64,000 nt of DNA from Meridianimaribacter flavus (GTDB lineage: Bacteria; Bacteroidota; Bacteroidia; Flavobacteriales; Flavobacteriaceae): contig NZ_SOQZ01000001.1 in the NCBI RefSeq assembly GCF_004366715.1, forward strand, positions 1 to 64,000, in the 5' to 3' direction. The notes beneath the pieces are model-generated. The model was not told the DNA's origin, did no database searches, and saw nothing but the letters and a program-made list of their open reading frames with translations. This document shows, one piece after another, positions 1 to 9,016 of the stretch (positions within the stretch are counted from its first letter, which is position 1; each line of letters begins with the position of its first letter). A program made the translations under genes and the position numbers.

Positions 1-1350
1 ATCAACTGTTTGTGGTGTACTGCCTTGGTCGTCACTAATTGTAATTGTCCCTGCTGAACCTAAACTAGTTAAATCAACTTCTACTAAAAATTGATCACCA
101 TTAGCACAATCGCTAACCGTTGAAAATATTGCCTCAGCGTCTACACAAGTGTTTTCAGTAATTGTTAATGTATATGGTGTACTTTGAGGCGATGGCCATG
201 TTGAAATTACTATATAATAGGTTGTTCCACTTGTAACAGTGTAATTATCTATCAGCATATCTCCTCCGGCAAATCCATTTACAGCTCCTGTTTCACATTG
301 CGAACCTATGTTAGCACAATCTGTATATACAAAGATACCTGTGTAAGTACCTACACCTGATAATGCAATATCAATTGAAGTATCAACTGCTGGTGTATAT
401 GAATACACAACATCGTCTCCTCCTAAATATCCTGAAGTTGAACCACAGTTAGCTCCTGGTCCTCCAGTGTAATCATCTCCATAATTAGAAGTATCATCTG
501 TTGTTACATAAGGTAATGGTGTGGTTACCATTATTGGGTTGCTACAAATAGAACCTGCAGGTGGCTCTTCTCTAGTTGTAAAACTTAACTCAGCACATCC
601 CTGAGCATCTCCATTAGAATTATATGGTGTTACATTAACAAAATACTCAGTACTATAAGCTAACGGAGTGCTTGGTGTATAAGTTAACACGTTTCCTAAA
701 TCTAGGTCATTTACAATATCGACACCTCCTGTAGATGTTCCTATAGAAATTCTATATCCTGTTGCTCCACCAGTAGCTTGAGTCCAATTGATAGCTGTGT
801 CTTCAAGTACATCAATCGAATCGTCAACTGGAGTGGTAAAAGTAGAACAAGATGGAGGGTCTACTAATTCTACAGCATTAAATGCTGTAACATCAAAATC
901 TAAGTCATTTGGTGATCCCCATTGCCCAATTGCAATGTAAACGGTTTCACCTGCTCCAACATTTGCTAAAACTGTCTGAGACACATTACCTGTTGTTGAA
1001 CTTGCAGATGCTAAACACCCTTCTAGAGCAGTACCATTACAATCAGAAAAGATACCAATACCATTCCAACCATTTCTGGTAAAAATAGTCATAGATATTT
1101 CTTCATCGTTAGCTCCAGCGGTATACCCAAAAAGGTACACATCGTCATCCCAGTAGAATGCATTTGAAGTACATGAATCTGGATTTGGGTCATTCCAATC
1201 TTCAATTCCAGCTGTTCCTGGTGTAGTTATCCCGTCAGCTGTATAACCATCGGTTATCATAATAGGGGAATCGCAGCTAAATTGCGCTATTGATGTTTGG
1301 CAAAATGCCAACAAAAAGCTTAAACTTAGCCAAATAGTAATTTTTTTCAT
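1..1350 (-). CDS. Large secreted protein with fibronectin-III-like segment (5' part only)
   Basis: The frame is open from an ATG at 1350 to the window edge, so only the first 450 residues are visible and the C-terminus is missing. The N-terminus (MKKITIWLSLSFLLAF...SIAQ) is a Sec signal peptide with a cleavage site near residue 22. Next come a Cys-containing beta-rich segment, an Ig/fibronectin-III-like segment (the ...INWTQATGGATGYRIS stretch is typical), and a second Cys-rich segment with GDDVVYSYTP, as in adhesin-like exoproteins that usually end in a type IX sorting domain. Composition is rich in Thr, Gly and Asp and poor in Lys. Its function is not known. Export by Sec and then T9SS is inferred from the family style, since the sorting domain lies outside the window. 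Confidence 0.85.
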   Translation of the reverse strand, partial: MKKITIWLSLSFLLAFCQTSIAQFSCDSPIMITDGYTADGITTPGTAGIEDWNDPNPDSCTSNAFYWDDDVYLFGYTAGANDEEISMTIFTRNGWNGIGIFSDCNGTALEGCLASASSTTGNVSQTVLANVGAGETVYIAIGQWGSPNDLDFDVTAFNAVELVDPPSCSTFTTPVDDSIDVLEDTAINWTQATGGATGYRISIGTSTGGVDIVNDLDLGNVLTYTPSTPLAYSTEYFVNVTPYNSNGDAQGCAELSFTTREEPPAGSICSNPIMVTTPLPYVTTDDTSNYGDDYTGGPGANCGSTSGYLGGDDVVYSYTPAVDTSIDIALSGVGTYTGIFVYTDCANIGSQCETGAVNGFAGGDMLIDNYTVTSGTTYYIVISTWPSPQSTPYTLTITENTCVDAEAIFSTVSDCANGDQFLVEVDLTSLGSAGTITISDDQGSTPQTVD

Positions 1351-1582
1351 TTGGTTTTAGCAGTTAATAATTGAACAAATTATTTTATATAATCTCAAGA
1401 TATTGATTGTTAATACCTTAATACTATGTTTATAAAAATTAATCTGGGGTTATAAACAATCATAGTATTTAAGCAATACCTGATAAGCTACCGAAGATAA
1501 AAAAAAAGTATCTTAACAACCCATTAACATTATGATAATAGATTAAATGCATTTATCTCCGATAAAATGATTAAGCACTTTT

Positions 1583-2521
1583 TTAATATGTTTTTTTTAA
1601 CTCAATAAATACTGGAAAATGATCACTAAATCCGCCTTTGTATTTTTTTCCAACAAAAGTTCTGTAAGGCTGACCTTTATACTTACCATTATATTGTGTT
1701 AAAAATTTTGAGTCAAAAATATTGGCGTCAGAAAATTTTAATGTACTTGGTTTAGTTTCAAGAAAATTTATTGATACCATTATTTGGTCAAAAACATTCC
1801 AATTAAAATCATGATTAAGACTTCCTTTGTCAATGCTTCTTAAATTTTGCATTGGATTATAAAGATTTGCACCTGCCACTAACTCTTCAACACTATCGTC
1901 ATCTGGGTTATCATTAAAATCGCCCATAACAATAATTTTTGAATTAGGGTTCTCTTGTTTTAAACGGTTAACAACTTCAATATTCTTTTGAGCAGCCAAC
2001 ACTCTTTTATATGATGATGCTTCTTCACCTTCTCTTCTTGATGGCCAATGGTTAACTATAATATGTATTTCTTCTTCTCCCAACATACCAGAAACCAAAA
2101 GAACATCTCTAGTGAAATCTATTTCACCATCTTCATCTGTGATGAAAATATTGAAGGTTTCAGAAGAATTTACTGTAAATACATCCTTATTATATATAAG
2201 AGCAACATCTATTCCTCGTTCATCAAGTGAATTATAATGCACATAATCGTAATTAATGGATTGCAAATCTTTACTCGCAAGCAAATCTTTTAATACACGC
2301 TTATTTTCAACCTCAGCTAAACCAACAATTGCTGGAGGTGTAGTATTCTCATCAGTTCCAATCTGTGAAATTACCGATCCAATTTTGTAAATTTTCCTAT
2401 CGTATTTTTTTTGAGTCCATCTTTTATCCGAAGTTGGTAAAAAATCATCATCATTAGTAAATGGATCATTATGAATGTCGAATAAATTTTCAATATTATA
2501 AAACGCTATCGTGTATTGCAT
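1583..2521 (-). CDS. Endonuclease/exonuclease/phosphatase (EEP) family protein
   Basis: 312 residues with the EEP (DNase I-like) fold motifs in order: FYNIENLFD (metal-binding Asn/Glu), GLAEVEN (catalytic Glu), NHWPSR (His), VMGDFNDNP (Asp/Asn) and the C-terminal SDHFPV (Asp-His). These residues coordinate Mg2+ and activate water for phosphodiester or phosphomonoester hydrolysis in this superfamily. There is no signal peptide, so it is probably cytoplasmic. The substrate cannot be inferred; Bacteroidota homologs are usually annotated only as endonuclease. It is transcribed alone, divergent from hflX, with 99 bp between the two starts. Confidence 0.9.
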   Translation of the reverse strand: MQYTIAFYNIENLFDIHNDPFTNDDDFLPTSDKRWTQKKYDRKIYKIGSVISQIGTDENTTPPAIVGLAEVENKRVLKDLLASKDLQSINYDYVHYNSLDERGIDVALIYNKDVFTVNSSETFNIFITDEDGEIDFTRDVLLVSGMLGEEEIHIIVNHWPSRREGEEASSYKRVLAAQKNIEVVNRLKQENPNSKIIVMGDFNDNPDDDSVEELVAGANLYNPMQNLRSIDKGSLNHDFNWNVFDQIMVSINFLETKPSTLKFSDANIFDSKFLTQYNGKYKGQPYRTFVGKKYKGGFSDHFPVFIELKKTY

Positions 2522-2596
2522 TGAATGTAGTTTTGCTTAAAAGAATAGACTAAAGGAAGCTCTAAAAATAAGAAAATTAAACTGCAAACAATTGTG

Positions 2597-2604
2597 TAAC
2601 TTTG
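2597..2604 (+). promoter_or_regulatory. Predicted -7 box of hflX
   Basis: TAACTTTG matches the Bacteroidota -7 consensus TAnnTTTG and lies 16 nt before the hflX ATG. No clear -33 TTG is seen at the usual distance. Confidence 0.5.
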
Positions 2605-2620
2605 TGCTTTAAATTAATAT

Positions 2621-3841
2621 ATGCTAGAAAAAAAGGACATAACGTTAGAAAAAGCAGTTTTAATAGGTGTAATTACTAAAGAACAAGACGAGTCTAAATC
2701 CAAAGAGTATCTCGATGAGCTTGAGTTTTTAACCTATACTGCTGGTGGCGAAGTGGTAAAACGTTTTACCCAAAAAATGGATATGCCAAACCCAAAAACT
2801 TTTATTGGGTCTGGTAAAATGAATGACGTACAAGAATTTATTAATGAAAATGAAATTGGTACCGCAATTTTTGATGACGAGTTATCTCCAGCCCAAGAGC
2901 GCAACATAAGTAAAATACTTAACTGCAAGGTCTTGGACAGAACCAATTTAATTCTCGATATTTTTGCGCAACGTGCACAAACCAGTTATGCAAGAACACA
3001 GGTTGAGCTTGCTCAATGCGAATATTTACTACCTAGACTTAAAGGAATGTGGACTCACCTTGAGCGACAAAAAGGAGGAATTGGTATGCGTGGTCCTGGT
3101 GAAACCGAAATAGAAACTGACCGACGTATTGTACGTGATAAAATTGCGTTGCTTAAAGCCAAGATAAAAACCATTGACAAACAAATGTCTGTGCAACGAG
3201 GTAACAGAGGTCAAATGGTTAGAGTTGCACTTGTAGGTTACACCAATGTTGGAAAATCTACCTTAATGAATGTTGTAAGTAAAAGTGAAGTATTTGCCGA
3301 AAACAAACTATTTGCAACGCTAGACACTACTGTACGAAAAGTAGTTATTCAAAACCTTCCGTTTTTAATGACTGACACAGTAGGATTCATTAGAAAACTA
3401 CCAACTCAATTAGTTGAAAGTTTTAAAAGTACTTTAGATGAAGTTCGAGAAGCTGATTTATTACTTCATGTGGTTGATATTTCGCACCCTAATTTTGAAG
3501 AGCATATTGAATCGGTAAATAAAATATTAGATGAAATTCATAGCTCTGACAAACCTACTATAATGGTGTTTAATAAAATTGATGCCTATGAAGCCGAACC
3601 ATTTGATGAAGACGATTTAATGGAAGAACGCACTAAAGCACATTACTCTCTTGAAGAGTGGAGAACCACTTGGATGAATAAAATAGGTGATTACGCTTTG
3701 TTTATTTCAGCATTGAATAAAGAGAACCTAGAAGACTTTAGAAAACGTGTTTATGATGAAGTTAGAAAAATTCATATCACACGCTTCCCTTACAATCACT
3801 TTTTGTATCCAGATTATTCCAACGAAGATTTTGAATCATAA
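2621..3841 (+). CDS. hflX: GTPase HflX
   Basis: 406 residues, the usual length for HflX, a ribosome-associated GTPase that splits stalled or heat-damaged 70S ribosomes. The N-terminal HflX domain is followed by the family signature GGIGMRGPGETEIETDRR near residue 150. The G domain has G1 GYTNVGKST from residue 206, G3 DTVG and G4 NKID. A long charged helix links the two domains, as in the family. The gene is monocistronic and ends at a strong hairpin terminator shared with the convergent DUF3078 gene. Confidence 0.97.
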   Translation: MLEKKDITLEKAVLIGVITKEQDESKSKEYLDELEFLTYTAGGEVVKRFTQKMDMPNPKTFIGSGKMNDVQEFINENEIGTAIFDDELSPAQERNISKILNCKVLDRTNLILDIFAQRAQTSYARTQVELAQCEYLLPRLKGMWTHLERQKGGIGMRGPGETEIETDRRIVRDKIALLKAKIKTIDKQMSVQRGNRGQMVRVALVGYTNVGKSTLMNVVSKSEVFAENKLFATLDTTVRKVVIQNLPFLMTDTVGFIRKLPTQLVESFKSTLDEVREADLLLHVVDISHPNFEEHIESVNKILDEIHSSDKPTIMVFNKIDAYEAEPFDEDDLMEERTKAHYSLEEWRTTWMNKIGDYALFISALNKENLEDFRKRVYDEVRKIHITRFPYNHFLYPDYSNEDFES

Positions 3842-3869
3842 AAAAAGCACGCTAGTTAGCGTGCTTTTT
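3842..3869. terminator. Bidirectional terminator between hflX and the DUF3078 gene
   Basis: Perfect 8-bp stem GCACGCTA / TAGCGTGC with a 2-nt loop, flanked by A5 and T5 runs, so it can work on both strands. Confidence 0.9.
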
Positions 3870-3889
3870 AATATTATATTCTATTTCAA

Positions 3890-4828
3890 TTAGAATTTAT
3901 AGCTTAATCCTAATGTCCAATAGGTTTGTAAATCATTATCTACATTACCAAAAGAAGGCTCGTCATCTCCAGATAAAGGATCAAAATTACCTAAAGCATA
4001 GTTTAACGCTTCTTGTTTGTTGCTTCTTAAACCAAAGTCAAAACCAACACCAATCATTTTCCATAGTGTGTAACCAAAAGAGTTTGTCCATGTCCAGTTA
4101 GAAAGGTCAGAACTCTTATAGCTTTGGAACATTGATAAGTTAGATTTAAAGTTTACAGCTCCTATTTGTCTTGTATAGTCTGCTACAATTTTAGCACCAA
4201 GAGATGAATCAAAAATTGCATCATTATCAGCAAATACAAAGTTGTAGTTTAAAGGGTGAACAACAACTATTAAATTATCAACAGGAGTCCAAGTAAAACC
4301 AACACCTACATCTAAATATCCAGGATCGTTAAAGTTGTTTAAAAGTGTCGTTCTGTACTCTAATAATGCAGAAGCTGCTAATTTGTTGGTGATATTTCTA
4401 CCATATAAAGATGATAAGTTAAACACATCTGTTGTTGGGTTAAAATCATCATCATCTAAATCAGTATCCTTATCATCAAGTTTAATCCAGTTAAGGTTTG
4501 CGGTTAATGCATTTCTCCAGAAATATTTTTCTTGAATTAAATTAGCATAACCGTTAAAAGATACACCTATACTACCTGATGAGTTATTTGGTGTTCCTTG
4601 TGCATACCAATTGTTAAAGTTAGAAATGCTTCCTCCAATTGTACCAAAAGCACCTACTCTCCATCCTGGAAGCGCATCAATTTGAGCTTGTAGAGCATTA
4701 ACTCTACCTTGTATAGCTACAATCGAATCCTTTTTTGCTGCTTGTTCAGCCTTTAGTTCTTCCATTGTTTGAGCGTTAGTTGTAAACGCTACTGTAATTA
4801 AAGCAATTGTAAATAATAGTTTCTTCAT
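3890..4828 (-). CDS. DUF3078 outer-membrane protein
   Basis: 312 residues. A signal peptide (cleaved after TTNAQ, about residue 20) is followed by a short coiled-coil helix (residues ~22-52, rich in Glu, Ala and Lys) and then a Gly/Asn/aromatic-rich beta-strand region ending in the aromatic C-terminus LSYKF typical of outer-membrane barrels. This matches the DUF3078 family, which in flavobacteria commonly lies next to SUF and DUF2480 genes, as it does here. The molecular role is unknown. A possible -7 box (TATTTTTG read on the minus strand) is at 4861-4868. Confidence 0.85.
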   Translation of the reverse strand: MKKLLFTIALITVAFTTNAQTMEELKAEQAAKKDSIVAIQGRVNALQAQIDALPGWRVGAFGTIGGSISNFNNWYAQGTPNNSSGSIGVSFNGYANLIQEKYFWRNALTANLNWIKLDDKDTDLDDDDFNPTTDVFNLSSLYGRNITNKLAASALLEYRTTLLNNFNDPGYLDVGVGFTWTPVDNLIVVVHPLNYNFVFADNDAIFDSSLGAKIVADYTRQIGAVNFKSNLSMFQSYKSSDLSNWTWTNSFGYTLWKMIGVGFDFGLRSNKQEALNYALGNFDPLSGDDEPSFGNVDNDLQTYWTLGLSYKF

Positions 4829-4901
4829 TATACTTCTTTTTAAATCAAATTTTTACTGTACAAAAATAGTCTTTTTCTTAGACTCAACTTTATTACAAAA
4901 G

Positions 4902-5414
4902 TCACATTTTACCTTTCTTATATAAAGGTACAGTTGAGCAAGCTTCACCATACATAATAGATTTTGCTATAGGTTGTAATTTTGAAATAAGCAATGTGTA
5001 AGCAGATTCAGGGATAGGTTTGTTGGCACATCCTTTTATAATAAGAGGTTTTTCAGAATAGTCTGAAACATCTAATTGCGATATAATATCTTGGTAAATT
5101 GCTGTTTCTAAAGTCACCAAATCACCAACTACAATTTTTTTGGCATAAGCCGAAACATGCGATGTAATAAGTAAATACGCCCAAGATGGAATTATGGCAT
5201 CTACCGAACACGTTAATGCTAAATAAGCATCTTGATATTGTGACCAATCGTGCTCCTTAACAAAAGATCTAAAATCAGATTCTTTTAAAATAAGTTCTTG
5301 AAACAGCCAGTCTTTTATATCAAATAACACGCGTTGCCCTTTTGGATAGTAGTCTTCCAAATCTATAGTAACAAGTTTACTATTTGCGACTCTGTTTATA
5401 ATTTCTTCTGCCAT
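4902..5414 (-). CDS. DUF2480 family protein
   Basis: 170 residues, soluble, with no signal peptide. It matches the Bacteroidota-restricted DUF2480 family, which usually sits beside the SUF genes. It contains three Cys (TCSVDA, KGCANKP, EACSTVP), of interest for a protein linked to Fe-S assembly, although no catalytic role is known. A -7 box lies only 4 nt before the ATG, so the mRNA is predicted to be almost leaderless. It is separated from the DUF59 gene by an ABC transporter. Confidence 0.88.
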   Translation of the reverse strand: MAEEIINRVANSKLVTIDLEDYYPKGQRVLFDIKDWLFQELILKESDFRSFVKEHDWSQYQDAYLALTCSVDAIIPSWAYLLITSHVSAYAKKIVVGDLVTLETAIYQDIISQLDVSDYSEKPLIIKGCANKPIPESAYTLLISKLQPIAKSIMYGEACSTVPLYKKGKM

Positions 5415-5418
5415 ACTA

Positions 5419-5426
5419 CAAAGATA
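5419..5426 (-). promoter_or_regulatory. Predicted -7 box of the DUF2480 gene
   Basis: CAAAGATA on the plus strand reads TATCTTTG on the minus strand, an exact TAnnTTTG match. Only 4 nt separate it from the ATG, so the transcript would start at or next to the start codon. Confidence 0.5.
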
Positions 5427-5435
5427 AATTGTTTT

Positions 5436-5450
5436 ACTCGATAATCGAGT
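5436..5450. promoter_or_regulatory. 15-bp perfect palindrome upstream of the DUF2480 gene
   Basis: ACTCGAT-A-ATCGAGT: 7-bp arms and a 1-nt spacer, placed just upstream of the predicted -7 box and spanning the -33 region. It could be an operator; the binding protein is unknown. Confidence 0.4.
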
Positions 5451-5467
5451 GTTTAATATGTTGAAAG

Positions 5468-7303
5468 CTATTGATAACCTTCGGCTTGAAGTGTAAATAA
5501 TTCAGCATATAACGATTTGTTTGCCATTAAGGCTTCGTGAGTTCCTATTTCAAGAACACGACCTTCTTCTAGAACCAAAATCCTATCGGCTTGTCTAACT
5601 GTGCTAAATCTATGCGAAATAATAATGCTTGTTTTTCCTTCGGTAAGTCCAATAAACCTTGTGAACACATCACTTTCAGCTTTGGCATCAAGCGCTGATG
5701 TAGGTTCGTCTAAAATCATTACTTCGGCATTTTTCATATATGCTCTTGCCAAAGCTACTTTTTGCCATTGTCCACCAGAAAGTTCCATACCGTTTACAAA
5801 ACGTTTTCCTAATTGTTGGTTGTAACCGTGTTTTAGCTCTGAAATCACATCATTTGCTAAACTTAATTCAGCAGCATTTTCAATTTTTTCTTGATTGTTC
5901 AGTTCGTCAATATCACCAATAGCTATGTTTTCTTTTACAGTAAATTCATACTTAAAGAAATCTTGAAAAATCACTCCAAAAAACTCTTGGTATTCGGCTT
6001 TATTAAAGCGATTTATATTAATACCATCTAATAAAATTTCTCCAGAAGTTGGTTCGTAAAAACGTAATAACAATTTGGTTAATGTGGTTTTTCCTGCACC
6101 ATTTTGACCGACAAACGCTAGTTTTTCGCCAGCTTGTAATATAAACGAAATGCCTTTTAATATTTCAACTTCAGAACCTGGATACGAAAAACGCACATCT
6201 TTAAACTCAAAACCTTGTTTAATCTGTTTTGGTAATGGCACATCTTCTTTGGTTTTTGAAGCCACAGAAATATCAACAAAATCAAAATAATCTTTAAGAT
6301 ATAAAGCACTTTCAGAAATACGTGTGAATTTTGAAAAGAAGTCTTGAAGGTTTTTCATAAGCCTATTGAAAGACCCAGAAAGAAACGTAAGTTCACCTAG
6401 TGTAATAGCACCAGAAAGCACACGATAAATGATAAACACATAAGCACCATAATAACTTAATGAACCCAAAACGTTAAACACAAAACCTAAAGCTGAACGT
6501 TTTATAGCAAGGGTTTTGTTGAGTTCATAGTATTCTTCTGAAAGATTTTTAAACCGATTTACAACAAAATCTGTAAGTCCAAAAAGCTTTATTTCTTTTG
6601 CTGTTTTATCATTGGCACCAATAAATCGTAAGTAATCCAACTCTCTACGTTCAGAAGTCCAGCTTCTTGCCAATGAATATTGTTGTTGACTAAAGCGAAC
6701 TTCGTTAATAAACGACGGAATTATACTCAACACCAACAAGATGATTAAATACGGTTCAAAATAAATTAAACCTGCCACAAGTGTTGCAATAGAAATGGCG
6801 CTTTGTGCTTGTCCTAACACGTTAGACATAAGTCCAACACGACCTGTGCTTTGTGTTCTGGCACGTTCTAGCTTATCGTAAAAATCGGCATCTTCTAACA
6901 GGCTAATGTTAATTTGATTGGTCTTTTTTATAATAGTAACCGAGGTTGCAATATTATATTCATCGCCAAGTAAACCATCGGTTAGTGAAATAGCGCGACT
7001 TACCAAGTCTGATAAAATAACTAGGGTAAATTCTACAGCAACATAGGTCCAAAGTTGGGTGTAATCTGTAACCTCTAATGAGGTTTGAAGAATAATTTCA
7101 TCTATAATGAGTTTTCCAACCCATAAAATGATAACAGGAAGCAATGCGCCAATTAATCTGCAAAAGGCAGCAAGTATAAAAAGTTTTTTGTTTACGTTCC
7201 AGATTTCTCTAAAAAACCTAGGAATGTAAACAAGCGCATTAAAAGACGACTTAAGATTAGGTTTTTTATCGTCTTTTAATGAAGTAGGCGTACGTCTTGG
7301 CAT
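5468..7303 (-). CDS. ABC transporter, fused permease and ATPase (exporter type)
   Basis: 611-residue half-transporter. The N-terminal membrane domain (residues ~35-330, about six helices) is followed by a nucleotide-binding domain with Walker A GQNGAGKTT (~residue 395), signature LSGGQWQ, Walker B VMILDEPTSALD and H-loop SHRFSTVR. It would work as a homo- or heterodimer, exporting lipid, peptide or drug; the substrate cannot be predicted. It lies between the DUF59/SufE genes and the DUF2480 gene, an unusual position that separates genes normally adjacent in flavobacteria. The gap to the DUF59 gene is only 13 bp, so it is probably co-transcribed with sufE. Confidence 0.93.
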   Translation of the reverse strand: MPRRTPTSLKDDKKPNLKSSFNALVYIPRFFREIWNVNKKLFILAAFCRLIGALLPVIILWVGKLIIDEIILQTSLEVTDYTQLWTYVAVEFTLVILSDLVSRAISLTDGLLGDEYNIATSVTIIKKTNQINISLLEDADFYDKLERARTQSTGRVGLMSNVLGQAQSAISIATLVAGLIYFEPYLIILLVLSIIPSFINEVRFSQQQYSLARSWTSERRELDYLRFIGANDKTAKEIKLFGLTDFVVNRFKNLSEEYYELNKTLAIKRSALGFVFNVLGSLSYYGAYVFIIYRVLSGAITLGELTFLSGSFNRLMKNLQDFFSKFTRISESALYLKDYFDFVDISVASKTKEDVPLPKQIKQGFEFKDVRFSYPGSEVEILKGISFILQAGEKLAFVGQNGAGKTTLTKLLLRFYEPTSGEILLDGININRFNKAEYQEFFGVIFQDFFKYEFTVKENIAIGDIDELNNQEKIENAAELSLANDVISELKHGYNQQLGKRFVNGMELSGGQWQKVALARAYMKNAEVMILDEPTSALDAKAESDVFTRFIGLTEGKTSIIISHRFSTVRQADRILVLEEGRVLEIGTHEALMANKSLYAELFTLQAEGYQ

Positions 7304-7316
7304 TTATAAAACCTTA

Positions 7317-7640
7317 TTAAAGCATACCAAGTTCTAACTTGGCTTCTTCGCTCATTAAATCTTGACTCCAAGGCGGATCAAAAGTAATTTCTACTTCAGC
7401 AGATTTTACTTCGTCTATTGATTTCACCTTTTCTTCAACTTCCATAGGCAATGTTTCAGCAACAGGACAATTAGGTGTTGTTAAAGTCATTAGGATTTTT
7501 ACATCATAATCTTCGTTAACAAAAACGTCGTAAATTAATCCAAGCTCATAGATGTCTACAGGAATTTCTGGGTCAAAAATAGATTTTAAAACCTTTACTA
7601 TTTTTTCGCCCAAAGCATTTGTATCTATTGTGGTTTCCAT
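7317..7640 (-). CDS. DUF59/MIP18-family Fe-S assembly factor (SufT-like)
   Basis: 107 residues, a complete MIP18/DUF59 domain (...DPEIPVDIYELGLIYDV...) with the conserved TPNCPVAE loop, whose Cys is implicated in Fe-S cluster maturation in SufT/PaaD/MIP18 proteins. It starts 1 bp after the sufE stop and is clearly co-transcribed with it. It probably delivers SUF-built clusters to target proteins. Confidence 0.92.
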   Translation of the reverse strand: METTIDTNALGEKIVKVLKSIFDPEIPVDIYELGLIYDVFVNEDYDVKILMTLTTPNCPVAETLPMEVEEKVKSIDEVKSAEVEITFDPPWSQDLMSEEAKLELGML

Positions 7641-7641
7641 A

Positions 7642-8064
7642 TTAATTTAATTGTGTTTGGTACGCAACTGCATACATTTTTAATTGTTTTATCATACTTA
7701 CTAAACCGTTAGCTCTAGTAGGTGATAAATGTTCTTTTAGTCCAATCTCATCAATAAAATCTGTATTAGCTTCTATGATGTCTTTCGGATGTTGGTTTGA
7801 GAATACACGAATTAAAATAGCGATAATACCTTTGGTAATAATAGCATCACTATCTGCTGTAAAAACAACTTTGTCTGCTTCTAAATTGGCATGTACCCAA
7901 ACTTTACTTTGGCATCCTTTTATAATAAAATCGTCGGTTTTGTATTGTGCATCAATTAGTGGAAGTGTTTTACCTAAATCTATCATGTATTGGTAACGCT
8001 CTTCCCAATCATCAAACATTGAAAATTCGTCTATAATCTCGTTTTGTATCTCTTGTATTGTCAC
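7642..8064 (-). CDS. sufE: SufE, sulfur acceptor for cysteine desulfurase
   Basis: The predicted product is 140 residues with the SufE fold. The acceptor Cys is in IIKGCQSKVWV; it takes persulfide from SufS and passes it to the SufBCD scaffold. The frame extends upstream to a TTG at 8082, but that codon overlaps a -7 box (8080-8087) and the extra residues are not typical of the family. I therefore choose the GTG at 8062-8064, giving the usual N-terminus MTIQEIQNEIIDEF. It is separated from sufS by two inserted genes and appears to have its own promoter. Confidence 0.93.
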   Translation of the reverse strand: MTIQEIQNEIIDEFSMFDDWEERYQYMIDLGKTLPLIDAQYKTDDFIIKGCQSKVWVHANLEADKVVFTADSDAIITKGIIAILIRVFSNQHPKDIIEANTDFIDEIGLKEHLSPTRANGLVSMIKQLKMYAVAYQTQLN

Positions 8065-8079
8065 AGTCTTTCTTTTATG

Positions 8080-8110
8080 CAAAAATACGAATAGTTATAC
8101 AGCTTTTCAA
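8080..8110 (-). promoter_or_regulatory. Promoter of the sufE-DUF59 operon
   Basis: On the minus strand, a -33 TTG (8108-8110) is followed by 20 nt and a -7 box TATTTTTG (8080-8087). Spacing and boxes both fit the Bacteroidota consensus (TTG, 17-23 nt, TAnnTTTG). It abuts the stop codon of the META-domain gene and supports a GTG start at 8064. Confidence 0.6.
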
Positions 8111-8929
8111 TTATTTACCCATTTCGGCAGTTGCCAATAATTTTTCAATTAAAGGCGCAACATATTTATTAGGGTTTCCAGCATCAAACGCAGGTGTTTG
8201 ATAGGTTTTTCCTTTATATTCAATTATTAATCGACCTATTGGAGCACCATCATATTGATGAGCTTTTGAAGGTGATTCTAGTGTATTTAATTTTTCTAAA
8301 TCTAATTCTTGAATCAATTTATTTAAAGTAGCTAAATCTTCTTCAGAACACGTTTTTTTAGCTTCTTTTAAATCTCTTCCTTTTAGAGTAGTCATAATAC
8401 CATTTTGCAATTTTAACGAATTATGAAATCCTCTTGTAGTTGCAGAGTACTCAATTATATAATCGCTTTCTTGTGCAACTTTATTAGACTTTGTTTCGGT
8501 TTTAGAAGCTTTTAATATCACTGTGTCTCCACTCATAAAACTCAACTCTTCATTTGCAAAAACCAACGTTTGGGTTTTAGATAATGCACTTAGCATTTTT
8601 CGTTCAATTGCATTAATACTGTCCATACAAAATCGCTTTGTAGACATTAGAGGTCCAAAAGTAATTGAATCATTTTCAAACGTATAATCTCCCATAAATT
8701 GATTACAACCAGAATATCCTGATACTTTATTTGTCTTATTATCAAAGGAAATGGTCAAATCGTCAGGTAATGTCTCGTTTTCATCAATGGCTACTATTTT
8801 ATAAGTTCCTGATAACGTCACTTTTTCTCTATTCATAACGTTCTCATTACTATTTGTAAGCGAATCTTGTTTTGATGCTCCACAAGAGTTCAATAGTACT
8901 AGGTTTAATATGAGTAAAATTAATTTCAT
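8111..8929 (-). CDS. META-domain lipoprotein
   Basis: 272 residues. A lipobox-like LVLLNSC near residue 16 indicates a lipid-anchored envelope protein. Residues ~38-130 form a META/HslJ-like domain (GTYKIVAID...NKVSGYSGCNQFMGDYT...). The C-terminal half (residues ~150-272) is a second, unnamed domain (DYIIEYSATTRGFHNSLKL...) seen in Bacteroidota lipoproteins. The role is unknown; META domains are linked to envelope stress and tolerance phenotypes in other bacteria. It lies inside the otherwise contiguous SUF region. Confidence 0.82.
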   Translation of the reverse strand: MKLILLILNLVLLNSCGASKQDSLTNSNENVMNREKVTLSGTYKIVAIDENETLPDDLTISFDNKTNKVSGYSGCNQFMGDYTFENDSITFGPLMSTKRFCMDSINAIERKMLSALSKTQTLVFANEELSFMSGDTVILKASKTETKSNKVAQESDYIIEYSATTRGFHNSLKLQNGIMTTLKGRDLKEAKKTCSEEDLATLNKLIQELDLEKLNTLESPSKAHQYDGAPIGRLIIEYKGKTYQTPAFDAGNPNKYVAPLIEKLLATAEMGK

Positions 8930-8966
8930 CTTCTACGTATTTTTGGTTTAGATAATTAATAATACA

Positions 8967-8995
8967 AAAAAGACGCCAAAATTGACGTCTTTTAA
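8967..8995 (-). terminator. Terminator after the M43 protease gene
   Basis: AAAAGACG...CGTCTTTT hairpin with about 12-bp arms and a very short loop. The single mismatch becomes a G-U pair in minus-strand RNA, which fits use by the upstream minus-strand gene. Confidence 0.75.
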
Positions 8996-9016
8996 AAAAT
9001 TATATAATTTAAAGGT

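Noticed and set aside
1351-1582. Possible small gene or RNA between the secreted protein and the EEP nuclease
   Set aside because: Only AT-rich sequence with no sustained frame, hairpin plus T-run, or consensus promoter that I could defend.
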